A stretch of DNA of 12,688 bases from an uncultured Syntrophobacterales bacterium (GTDB lineage: Bacteria; Desulfobacterota; Syntrophia; Syntrophales; UBA5619): NCBI GenBank assembly GCA_903903205.1, contig CAIUXU010000329.1, forward strand, positions 1 to 12,688. Reading direction: 5' to 3'. Positions 1 to 5,941 of the stretch are shown here, piece after piece. The notes under the pieces are model-generated. The model was not told the DNA's origin and did no database searches. It saw only the letters and a program-made list of their open reading frames with translations. The number at the start of each line of letters is the position of its first letter. Within the stretch, counting starts at the first letter, position 1. Position numbers and translations under genes: made by a program.

Positions 1-120
1 CTTGCAGCGCAGATTGCAGCGGTTCGTAACATCATAGATAGAGCTGCGGATCTTCAGGGGGGAGATCGCCGTGTAACGCTCTTGCCAGGTTTCATCCAAC
101 AGGGTGCTTACGGTTTGCAT
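1..120 (-). CDS. Radical SAM enzyme, N-terminal 40 residues only (second of a tandem pair)
   Basis: Only the first 40 codons are in the window; the gene continues past the left edge. It opens with ATG two bases after the TAA of the upstream radical SAM gene, and an AAGGGA ribosome-binding-like stretch lies at the end of that gene. Residues 28-40 read IYDVTNRCNLRCK. C35 and C39 would be the first two cysteines of the CxxxCxxC motif that holds the SAM-binding [4Fe-4S] cluster; the third would fall just outside. The neighbour has TYDMSNRCNLRCDGC at the matching place, so the two are paralogues, probably from a tandem duplication. The reaction and substrate cannot be read from this fragment. The tight junction suggests co-translation, and possibly action on successive intermediates. 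Confidence 0.85.
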   Translation of the reverse strand, partial: MQTVSTLLDETWQERYTAISPLKIRSSIYDVTNRCNLRCK

Positions 121-122
121 CG

Positions 123-1292
123 TTATCCCTTCATGGTCTCTTCGCATCCCGGCGGGGAAACCATTTCCGCGCAGAGATTCTCCCCTTTTTCGTATCCCAT
201 CACCCAGACGCTCAGATAGGTGTCGACATAGTCCAGCCAGGAGCGAAAGGTCCATGGATCCGACCCATGCCGGTAAAGCCTGGCGGTCACCACAGCGCTC
301 CCTGCCGCATAATGACGACAGTCGGAGCAATCGGTATCAGGCACGCAACAGGCCGCATCCCGGTCCCAGCCAAGGTCGGTCCGGAACTGGCGGAAAGAAC
401 GGCCAAGCCCGATATCCGTGGATGCGTTCATCCGGGGATAGGAACAACGGTACAGGTCGTGAAGGCCCAGCGTATGCGTGTGGGCGACGGCGCTGTACGG
501 CGAGAAAAGGATGTGCCGGGGATGGCGTGCCATCATCTCCCCCATCGCTTCTCGCGTCTTGACCAGGGAGGCCTCGTCGTGACGGAGCGGTCCCAGGTAA
601 CCGATGGGCGAGGAAAACATGTTGAAGGTAACCCGGCAATCCGCTGCCGCAAGAGCGTCAACAACGCCTGCCGCCTCATCAATGTTCTCACGTGTGAAGG
701 TGTAAACGAACACAGCCCTTGGGTCGTCACGGTAGTTTTCAATCTGCCGCTCAAGCATGTTCCCCGCTTTGCGCACACGGAGGCTGGTTGCGTCGTTCCC
801 CCAGACGGAGATATGGATCTTGTAACCGACGGCGGGGTCAATACGGCGGATGCCGTTGGTGGCGATGCAGCCCAGGGGCATCTCGGCGAAACAGACTTCG
901 AGAAGGTCGGGAACAAGAGAGGGCTCGGCCCCAGCCAGCACAACGTAGGTAATGCCGCGCGCCTTCTCCACGCGCATCAGCGCCCGCCACGCCTCGGCAT
1001 CTCCGTTTTCCACTGTAAACTGCTTTTCACCCTCGTAGTAGTAGCAGCCGTCGCAACGCAGGTTGCAGCGGTTGCTCATGTCGTAGGTGGATTCCCGGAG
1101 GAAGAAGTACTTTCGGACCTTTTCCCAGCGAGCACGTACGCCCTGCTCCGCCAGCAGCTCGGAAAATTTCCATTGCCGACGATCCGCACCCTCCGAAATC
1201 CCGACGCCCTGCGCCATCTCGTTACACACCACCGCAGCAGACCATTCCGTTGCCGCATTCTCCATCACTGCCAGATTCGCACCATCCTGCAT
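123..1292 (-). CDS. Radical SAM enzyme of unknown substrate, downstream of an acyl carrier protein
   Basis: A 389-residue protein. The radical SAM signature CNLRCDGC is at C76, C80 and C83. AGAEP (120-124) stands where the SAM-contacting GGEP motif is usual, and KIHISVWG (158-165) fits a core strand of the barrel. A C-terminal set of cysteines (C283, C315, C316, C322, C325) could hold an auxiliary iron-sulfur cluster of SPASM or twitch type, but spacing alone does not prove this. The enzyme should cleave SAM to a 5'-deoxyadenosyl radical and act on an unknown substrate in the cytoplasm. The start is supported by GGAG seven bases upstream of ATG; M10 is an alternative. It lies 59 bases after the ACP gene and 2 bases before a second radical SAM gene, suggesting work on a carrier-bound or lipid intermediate. 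A long ORF on the opposite strand is a shadow. Confidence 0.9.
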   Translation of the reverse strand: MQDGANLAVMENAATEWSAAVVCNEMAQGVGISEGADRRQWKFSELLAEQGVRARWEKVRKYFFLRESTYDMSNRCNLRCDGCYYYEGEKQFTVENGDAEAWRALMRVEKARGITYVVLAGAEPSLVPDLLEVCFAEMPLGCIATNGIRRIDPAVGYKIHISVWGNDATSLRVRKAGNMLERQIENYRDDPRAVFVYTFTRENIDEAAGVVDALAAADCRVTFNMFSSPIGYLGPLRHDEASLVKTREAMGEMMARHPRHILFSPYSAVAHTHTLGLHDLYRCSYPRMNASTDIGLGRSFRQFRTDLGWDRDAACCVPDTDCSDCRHYAAGSAVVTARLYRHGSDPWTFRSWLDYVDTYLSVWVMGYEKGENLCAEMVSPPGCEETMKG

Positions 1293-1351
1293 GCAACCAC
1301 TCCGAAATCTCTGTTCATATCTCCACGACCTTCACCATCGCCCGACATCCC

Positions 1352-1627
1352 TTATTTTTTTTGCCCTTGCAGACGGGATTGCAGGTATTCGGCAATCATC
1401 CGGATGCTCTTCAATTTCGGATAGTCGTCCTCGTCGATGAAAACCCCGTATTCGTCCTGCAGAACCAGGGCCACGGTTGCCAGATCCATGCTGTCCACCC
1501 CGAGTTCGTCCACCAGGTCCATATCGGGATCGAAAGACTCCGGCGTAATCTCTTCCAGCTTCAGCTCTTCAATGATGATCTCGGCAATCCGGCGGATCCG
1601 TTCGTTTATACCGTTGCTATCCGGCAT
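1352..1627 (-). CDS. Stand-alone acyl carrier protein
   Basis: A 91-residue acidic helical protein of usual carrier-protein length. LGVDSMDL (42-49) is the phosphopantetheine attachment motif, with Ser46 as the predicted modified residue; it matches the DSL/DSM consensus. FIDEDDY after helix 3 and the leucine-rich C-terminal helix also fit. It should carry acyl or ketide intermediates as thioesters for neighbouring enzymes. An unusually G-rich site (AGGGGGG) lies seven bases before the ATG, at the end of a 31-codon ORF. It is unlikely to be the housekeeping AcpP, because no fabD, fabG or fabF gene adjoins it; a dedicated pathway carrier next to a FabZ-like dehydratase and radical SAM enzymes is more likely. 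The partner ketosynthase, if any, is outside the window. Confidence 0.93.
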   Translation of the reverse strand: MPDSNGINERIRRIAEIIIEELKLEEITPESFDPDMDLVDELGVDSMDLATVALVLQDEYGVFIDEDDYPKLKSIRMIAEYLQSRLQGQKK

Positions 1628-1630
1628 GAT

Positions 1631-1726
1631 TTACCCCCCTATCGTGCAATGAATGATAGCCGCCCCGATAATAGGGAGCGACAATGGTATAACTGTACTT
1701 TCGTCAATAATTCTAATATTTTTCAT
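1631..1726 (-). CDS. Candidate 31-residue hydrophobic small protein, coupled to the dehydratase
   Basis: A short ORF I found by reading the gap between the dehydratase and ACP genes. Its ATG overlaps the dehydratase TGA (ATGA), and its TAA lies three bases before the ACP ATG, so it exactly fills an otherwise empty 95-base gap. It begins MKNIRIIDES and continues with about 20 mostly hydrophobic residues (VIPLSLPIIGAAIIHC is the core), which could form one membrane helix with a positive, cytoplasmic N-terminus. It has no clear Shine-Dalgarno of its own; translation would depend on coupling. Base use at its 5' end is AT-rich compared with neighbours. I do not recognise it. It could be a real small membrane protein, a spacer that keeps ribosomes running into ACP, or a gene remnant. 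Confidence 0.45.
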   Translation of the reverse strand: MKNIRIIDESTVIPLSLPIIGAAIIHCTIGG

Positions 1727-2085
1727 CGATAAGTCAACACACCGCTGCATGCGTTTTCACCGGCAAGATAAACGTTGAAAACATAAGCCGACCCCTCCTT
1801 CTTCGGCATCCGGATTGCTTCCAGGGTCACTTCATCGTCCGGCCTGACGGGAAGACGAAACCGAACCCGGCGGACACCCGTGATCGTTAGCGATCGCCCT
1901 TCACTGCACTCCCATTCGCTCACGGCTTCCGCCACAACGGCAAGCAGCGCCACCCCCGGCACGATCGGATTTCCCGGAAAATGACCAGAAAACCATCCTG
2001 AATCATTAGGAAATTTTACCGAGGCGACCACACGTTCCGCTTCACCCGATAACCGCAACCGCTCATGATTGAACCGCGATGTCAT
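1723..2085 (-). CDS. FabZ-like hotdog-fold 3-hydroxyacyl-ACP dehydratase
   Basis: A 120-residue single hotdog domain. GHFPGNPIVPGV (34-45) is the FabZ signature with catalytic His35. In FabZ a catalytic glutamate follows this histidine by 14 residues; here that position is Ala49, and the nearest acid is Glu53. It is therefore closer to the divergent dehydratases of aryl-polyene and related clusters than to housekeeping FabZ. The likely job is dehydration of a 3-hydroxyacyl thioester on the ACP two genes downstream. GGAGG is only one base from the ATG, which is poor spacing, and the ATG overlaps the stop of a 15-codon ORF, so initiation may need coupling. No other start is open upstream, since the frame meets TAA. 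Dehydratase function is inferred from the fold motif, and activity is uncertain. Confidence 0.8.
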   Translation of the reverse strand: MTSRFNHERLRLSGEAERVVASVKFPNDSGWFSGHFPGNPIVPGVALLAVVAEAVSEWECSEGRSLTITGVRRVRFRLPVRPDDEVTLEAIRMPKKEGSAYVFNVYLAGENACSGVLTYR

Positions 2086-2129
2086 ACCTCCACTCGTTTT
2101 TCCACCTTCACGAGACTGTCCATTCTCAT
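2082..2129 (-). CDS. Possible 15-codon leader ORF overlapping the dehydratase start
   Basis: ATG at 2129 opens MRMDSLVKVEKRVEV, and its TGA overlaps the dehydratase ATG. A second in-frame ATG is at 2123. It lies downstream of the predicted promoter, so it would be in the mRNA leader. No convincing Shine-Dalgarno precedes it. Its only merit is that the dehydratase ribosome-binding site is badly spaced and would benefit from a terminating ribosome. At this length chance is a serious alternative. Confidence 0.2.
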   Translation of the reverse strand: MRMDSLVKVEKRVEV

Positions 2130-2149
2130 TTTATGACTGCACAACCATC

Positions 2150-2211
2150 CGACATTGTTGTTTGGCTGTTCGATTGTGACCGGTACTACTATAGTCCGAC
2201 GACATTGCTGT
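2150..2211. repeat. Pair of 12-bp direct repeats around the promoter
   Basis: CGACATTGTTGT (2150-2161) and CGACATTGCTGT (2200-2211) match at 11 of 12 positions, are in the same orientation and start exactly 50 bases apart, close to five helical turns. The right copy abuts and partly overlaps the -35 box; the left copy lies just downstream of the expected transcription start. Two same-face sites around a promoter would suit a repressor or a looping regulator. No regulator gene is seen nearby. Confidence 0.4.
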
Positions 2212-2214
2212 CAA
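2188..2214 (-). promoter_or_regulatory. Sigma70-like promoter for the dehydratase-ACP-radical SAM operon
   Basis: On the minus strand a perfect -35 box TTGACA (2214-2209) is followed by TATAGT (2193-2188), five of six matches to the -10 consensus. The spacer is 15 bases, shorter than the usual 16-18, so the promoter may be weak or need an activator. It sits just after the stop of the deacetylase gene and about 100 bases before the dehydratase ATG, suggesting that the dehydratase and following genes can be expressed apart from the deacetylase. Confidence 0.5.
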
Positions 2215-2220
2215 GTGAAA

Positions 2221-3159
2221 TTATCGATCCGGATTGTCTGCCGTCAGATGTTCCATGACCGGCCGATCCATCAATTCCGAAAGCCGGATGATTTCATACC
2301 CCTTGGTTTTCAAACCGGAAAATATTTGTTCCATTTCCGCAAGCCATTGCGCAATTCCCCTTCCACCACTCGGAGTAACATCATGCAGCAATATGATGGC
2401 GCCGGGGCGGACCTTCTTGAGAATGGTCGTCGCCAGCCCCTCTATCCGCCTGTTTCCCCGGTCGAAGGCGCGGCAACTGAAGGTCACGCAGTACATGCCA
2501 AGCTCTCTCAACACCACGGCCAGCCGGGGGTTGGTGATGCCGACGGGCGGACGGAAAGTCAGCGGACGAACGAAAAATTTTGCCAGCAGATCCTGCGTAT
2601 GGGCGATCTCTTCCTTGAGCCTCGTTCGGGAGCGCAGCATCAGAAATGGATCGTGGTGACAGGAGTGGTTGCCTAACGTATGGCCCCGGGAAAGAATTTC
2701 ACGGATAAGTTCCGGATTTCGTTCCACCTTGACGCCGACAACAAAAAACGTTGCCTGAACTCCGTGCCGCCGAAGAACTTCAAGCAACAGGGGGGTGACT
2801 TCCGGATCGGGACCGTCATCAAAGGTCAAGGCCGCCACGTTGCGGCCGCTATTCCGCCGACTGATCACGGGCAGAAAAAATCCCGCCCTGGTGAGGAAGG
2901 GTGCAACCAGGCAGAGAAGGATGAATAACCCCAAGGGGACGATGGCCAGTGTGGGCATGATCCACAGCAGGAAACCGGCGATGGAAAAGGCCACCACCCC
3001 GGCAATATGGGCCGGTGATATCACTCCCCGTTCCCTGTCGGGGACCACACCATTCTTTATCGGCGCAGGAACTTCCATAGGGAATCGGGAGACCATCCTT
3101 TCCCAAATTCCTCCCCACGACTTCACCTTCCTGATCATCGCAATAATACCGTCAGCCAT
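2221..3159 (-). CDS. Membrane-anchored NodB-type (CE4) polysaccharide deacetylase
   Basis: A 312-residue protein. A cytoplasmic N-terminal stretch of about 50 residues precedes two closely spaced hydrophobic helices (about 51-69 and 71-89). The NodB domain follows from about 107: motif 1 TFDDGPDP (112-119, base Asp114 and metal Asp115), motif 2 HSCHH (165-169, metal His165 and His169), motif 3 RPPVG (203-207), an Asp at 233, and motif 5 LLHD (257-260). All metal ligands are present, so it should be an active metal-dependent hydrolase that removes N-acetyl (or similar) groups from a sugar or glycolipid. The side of the membrane is uncertain. It precedes the acyl-modification genes on the same strand by 135 bases, so its substrate may be a glycolipid of the same pathway. 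The start has only a weak GCGGGAA site; Met8 or Met22 are alternatives. Confidence 0.92.
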   Translation of the reverse strand: MADGIIAMIRKVKSWGGIWERMVSRFPMEVPAPIKNGVVPDRERGVISPAHIAGVVAFSIAGFLLWIMPTLAIVPLGLFILLCLVAPFLTRAGFFLPVISRRNSGRNVAALTFDDGPDPEVTPLLLEVLRRHGVQATFFVVGVKVERNPELIREILSRGHTLGNHSCHHDPFLMLRSRTRLKEEIAHTQDLLAKFFVRPLTFRPPVGITNPRLAVVLRELGMYCVTFSCRAFDRGNRRIEGLATTILKKVRPGAIILLHDVTPSGGRGIAQWLAEMEQIFSGLKTKGYEIIRLSELMDRPVMEHLTADNPDR

Positions 3160-3221
3160 TTCCCGCTTCCGTTCCTGCCGTCTTATATACCAAACGAAAA
3201 TCGACCGCTATCAATTTCATC

Positions 3222-3258
3222 TGGAAAACAACGATGATTGATGGTATAGGGGACCATC
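3222..3258 (+). promoter_or_regulatory. Candidate promoter with an overlapping 6-bp dyad, in the divergent intergenic region 3160-3321
   Basis: This 162-base gap separates the minus-strand deacetylase from the plus-strand outer-membrane gene. A plus-strand promoter is suggested by TGGAAA (3222-3227, four of six), a 17-base spacer and TATAGG (3245-3250) with a TGn extension just before it. A perfect inverted repeat GATGGT-N7-ACCATC (3240-3258) covers the -10 box and could be an operator. For the deacetylase I see only an AT-rich TATATAAG near 3182-3189 without a well-placed -35 box. Confidence 0.35.
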
Positions 3259-3321
3259 GAAAACAGGGACGCTCACAGGCGTCGAAAGAGAATTGAAATT
3301 AAAACAATCAAGGAGGCTCCC

Positions 3322-4092
3322 ATGAAAAGATCCCAATGGACGGTTTTGTGCGCACTGGCGCTGTTTCTCCTCTGGGCGATGCCGGTTAGTGCGTTGGAGT
3401 TTGGCGCCAGAGCTTATTACTGGTTTCCAACATTCAAGGCAGACATGAAAGCGGATGGCGGCTCTGTGACCGGCACCGACATCAACCTGAAAGACAACCT
3501 GGGTGTCGGCACCAAGGCCTTCCCCTCGGTAGAGGTTTTCGCGGGACTGGGGAGAAGCCATTTGGCTCTCAACTATACGCCGATCGCATATTCCGATTCC
3601 ATCGTACTCACCCAGCCCATCGTTTTCAACGGCCAGACCTTTGCGAAAGGCGTAAGTGTCGATTCGGATCTGAAATTGCGGATGCTCGATCTGGAATACC
3701 GATTTACCGTGCTCAACATGGAAAACATGATGGCCGGCTTCTCGCTGGATGCAATCGCCCAGCTCAAGTACCTCGACGGTGAAGCGAAAATCGCCGCCGC
3801 CACCCTGGGAAAAGAGGCTAAACAGTCTATCCAGCTTCCCCTGCCGATGGTGGGCGCCGGCGCCCATCTCGGTCTTCTTCTGAACCTTCTTGAGGCGCGG
3901 GCGAAGGTAACCGGTATCAGCTATTCCGGCAATTACATCTACGAGGCGCTGGCCGATCTCTCCCTGACCCCTTTTCCCTTCCTCGACATCCATGCCGGCT
4001 ACAAGGTCATTCAGGTGCGTCTCGACAAAAATGACCTATTTCTGAATGCGAATTTTGCTGGACCCTTTGTGGCCTTGACAGTGAGCTGGTAA
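3322..4092 (+). CDS. Small outer-membrane beta-barrel protein, unknown role
   Basis: A 256-residue protein starting seven bases after a strong AAGGAGG. It has a typical signal peptide (MKRSQW, then a hydrophobic run, with cleavage likely after Ala24 in PVSA). The mature part is a series of amphipathic strands such as FGARAYYW, SHLALNYTPIAY, LRMLDLEYRFTVL, FSLDAIAQLKYL and LDIHAGYKVIQVRL. It ends in an aromatic residue (FVALTVSW), as do most proteins handled by the BAM machinery. This pattern supports an 8- to 10-strand outer-membrane barrel. I do not recognise the family. It is the first gene of an operon with a peptidoglycan precursor ligase (one base downstream) and an MCE lipid transporter, so a role in outer-membrane upkeep is reasonable but inferred. 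Confidence 0.8.
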   Translation: MKRSQWTVLCALALFLLWAMPVSALEFGARAYYWFPTFKADMKADGGSVTGTDINLKDNLGVGTKAFPSVEVFAGLGRSHLALNYTPIAYSDSIVLTQPIVFNGQTFAKGVSVDSDLKLRMLDLEYRFTVLNMENMMAGFSLDAIAQLKYLDGEAKIAAATLGKEAKQSIQLPLPMVGAGAHLGLLLNLLEARAKVTGISYSGNYIYEALADLSLTPFPFLDIHAGYKVIQVRLDKNDLFLNANFAGPFVALTVSW

Positions 4093-4093
4093 G

Positions 4094-5161
4094 ATGGGCG
4101 AAAACGGCGAAGCCCCCAAAAAGAGGGTGGGGATCATCATGGGAGGCCTCTCCTCAGAAAAAGAGGTCTCCCTGGAGAGCGGGCGGAACATCTTCAGCAA
4201 GATTGACCGCCGCAAATATGATCCCGTTCCCATCTTTATGGACAGCCGGGCTGCTTTCTGGGAGATTCCCCTCAAACTCCTCATGCGGAACAGCACGCGG
4301 GACATCGAGGAGGATCTTCCGCAGGAGGCAAAACCAATCCCCTATGAGCTCCTGAAGAGCCGGGTGGACGTCGTCTGTCTTGGTCTGCATGGCAAGTACG
4401 GGGAGGACGGCTGTATGCAGGGCCTCCTCGAACTCCTCGGAATCCCCTACACGGGCTCCGGCGTCCTCGCCTCCGCAATCGGGATGGACAAGTATGCCTG
4501 CCGCCAGATCCTTTCGATCAGCGGGATTGATGTTCCGCAGACGATCCCGATTCCCCTGCGGCTGTGGGAAGCGGAGAAGCAGGCAGTCATCGGGGAGATC
4601 GCGCGAGAGATCGGCTTTCCCTGCGTCGTCAAGCCCTGCCGTGAGGGGTGCAGCACCGCCGTTAAGAAGGTTGTCGCGGAGGAAGGCATCCCGGAAGCCG
4701 TGGCAAATGCCTTTTTGTGGGACAACGTTGTTCTCATCGAGGAGTTCCTCACCGGACTGGAGGTGACCTGCGGCGTCCTCGGCGCCGATACGCCGGAAGC
4801 CCTGATCCCTTCGGAGACCATCCCCACGAACGACGTTCTCTCCCTGGAAGACAAGTTCCTCTATGGCCAGGGAGAGAACAAGACCCCGGCCCGGTTGCCC
4901 GCAGAACAGATTGAAAAGATAAGAGAAACGGCAGTTACCGCCTTTCGGGTTCTAAATCTGAAAGGATATGCCCGAATCGACATGTTTGTCCGGGCGGATG
5001 GCCGGGTTGCGGTCCTGGAACCGAATACGCTCCCCGGCATGACGCCCTCCACCGTCCTTTTCCATCAGGCGGCGGCCTCTGGGATCACCCAGGAGGGGCT
5101 GATCGACCGGATCATCCAATCCGCACTGGCTGTTCACCGCGGCAAAAGAGGACCTCTCTAG
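4094..5161 (+). CDS. ddl: D-alanine--D-alanine ligase family (ATP-grasp), with altered specificity residues
   Basis: A 355-residue cytoplasmic ATP-grasp ligase that joins D-alanine to D-alanine or a related D-substrate for peptidoglycan precursors. Motifs: GGLSSEKEVS (17-26, substrate Glu22), HGKYGEDG (99-106), ATP-binding Lys180 in VVKP, EEF (216-218), GYARID (291-296), and LEPNTLPGMT (308-317), with magnesium ligands Asp296, Glu309 and Asn311. The lid from PARL to KGYARID aligns without gaps to E. coli DdlB. On that alignment DdlB Ser150 is Cys186 and Tyr216 is Phe255 (after conserved Lys254); changes at these places in DdlB are known to bring D-Ala-D-lactate activity. ATG follows the previous stop by one base with no clear Shine-Dalgarno, so translation is probably coupled. 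Its TAG touches the mlaE ATG. It is not in a murC/ftsQ setting and may be a second ligase. Confidence 0.92.
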   Translation: MGENGEAPKKRVGIIMGGLSSEKEVSLESGRNIFSKIDRRKYDPVPIFMDSRAAFWEIPLKLLMRNSTRDIEEDLPQEAKPIPYELLKSRVDVVCLGLHGKYGEDGCMQGLLELLGIPYTGSGVLASAIGMDKYACRQILSISGIDVPQTIPIPLRLWEAEKQAVIGEIAREIGFPCVVKPCREGCSTAVKKVVAEEGIPEAVANAFLWDNVVLIEEFLTGLEVTCGVLGADTPEALIPSETIPTNDVLSLEDKFLYGQGENKTPARLPAEQIEKIRETAVTAFRVLNLKGYARIDMFVRADGRVAVLEPNTLPGMTPSTVLFHQAAASGITQEGLIDRIIQSALAVHRGKRGPL

Positions 5162-5941
5162 ATGAATCGTTTTTCCGGCGCCCTGGATCGCCTTGGCAGG
5201 ACCGTTTTGGTCGGTGTCGAGGAGATAGGGAAAATCATCCTCCTGTTCGTTTCGGTCCTCACCTGGATGTTCAGACCCCCTTTCAAGCTGCGCAACATTT
5301 TCAAGCAGATGGAGTTTGTTGGGGTAAAATCGATCTTCGTCGTCGTTCTTACCGGAACTTTTACCGGGATGGTCATGGCCCTCCAGGGGTACCACGGTTT
5401 CCGGATGTTCAGCGCGGAGAGTCTTGTCGGCGGTACGGTTGCGCTCGGGATGACGCGGGAGCTGGGGCCGGTTCTCACGTCTCTGATGGTCACGGCGCGA
5501 GCGGGCTCCGCGATGGCCGCCGAGCTGGGAACCATGCGGGTCACCGAGCAGATCGACGCCCTCTCTGTGATGGCGGCGAACCCGGTGAAACACCTGATCG
5601 TCCCGAGGGTGATCGCCGGCGTTCTCATGACACCTTTGCTCACGGTGGTATCGGATTTTACGGGTATCCTGGGCGGCTACTTTGTCGGGGTCCACATTCT
5701 GGGCATCAACTCGGGAATTTTCATCAAGAACATCACGAGGCTCGTCGATTTGAACGACATATACAACGGCCTGGCCAAGGCCGCCTGTTTTGGGCTGATC
5801 CTGAGTTTGGTCGGGTGTTACAAGGGATTCAATACTTATGGCGGCGCCGAAGGGGTCGGGCGGGCAACCACGGAAGCGGTGGTCCTGGCTTCAATCGCTA
5901 TTCTGATCAGCGACTATTTTCTGACCGCGATCATGTTTTGA
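5162..5941 (+). CDS. mlaE: MlaE-family permease of an MCE lipid ABC transporter
   Basis: A 259-residue inner-membrane protein of usual MlaE length. An N-terminal interface helix (about 15-36) precedes a hydrophobic core with about five membrane segments (roughly 55-75, 92-112, 147-175, 205-222, 238-257). The family signature ELGPVLTSLMVTARAGSAMA (100-119) and EQIDAL (129-134), the part that couples to the ATPase, are clear. It moves phospholipids between the inner membrane and the periplasmic MCE ring with the MlaF ATPase. It starts directly after the ddl stop with no gap, and mlaF begins on the base after its own TGA, so the three are translated together. No STAS-domain MlaB gene is seen nearby. 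Confidence 0.95.
   Translation: MNRFSGALDRLGRTVLVGVEEIGKIILLFVSVLTWMFRPPFKLRNIFKQMEFVGVKSIFVVVLTGTFTGMVMALQGYHGFRMFSAESLVGGTVALGMTRELGPVLTSLMVTARAGSAMAAELGTMRVTEQIDALSVMAANPVKHLIVPRVIAGVLMTPLLTVVSDFTGILGGYFVGVHILGINSGIFIKNITRLVDLNDIYNGLAKAACFGLILSLVGCYKGFNTYGGAEGVGRATTEAVVLASIAILISDYFLTAIMF

Noticed and set aside
267..1424. 385-codon plus-strand ORF opposite the radical SAM gene
   Set aside because: It has no recognisable domain, runs antisense to a gene with clear motifs and a good ribosome-binding site, and crosses into the ACP gene. It is a GC-driven shadow.
3182..3214. Promoter for the deacetylase (TTGATA and TATATAAG on the minus strand)
   Set aside because: Spacing is 19-21 bases depending on the register, too far from optimal to support a call.
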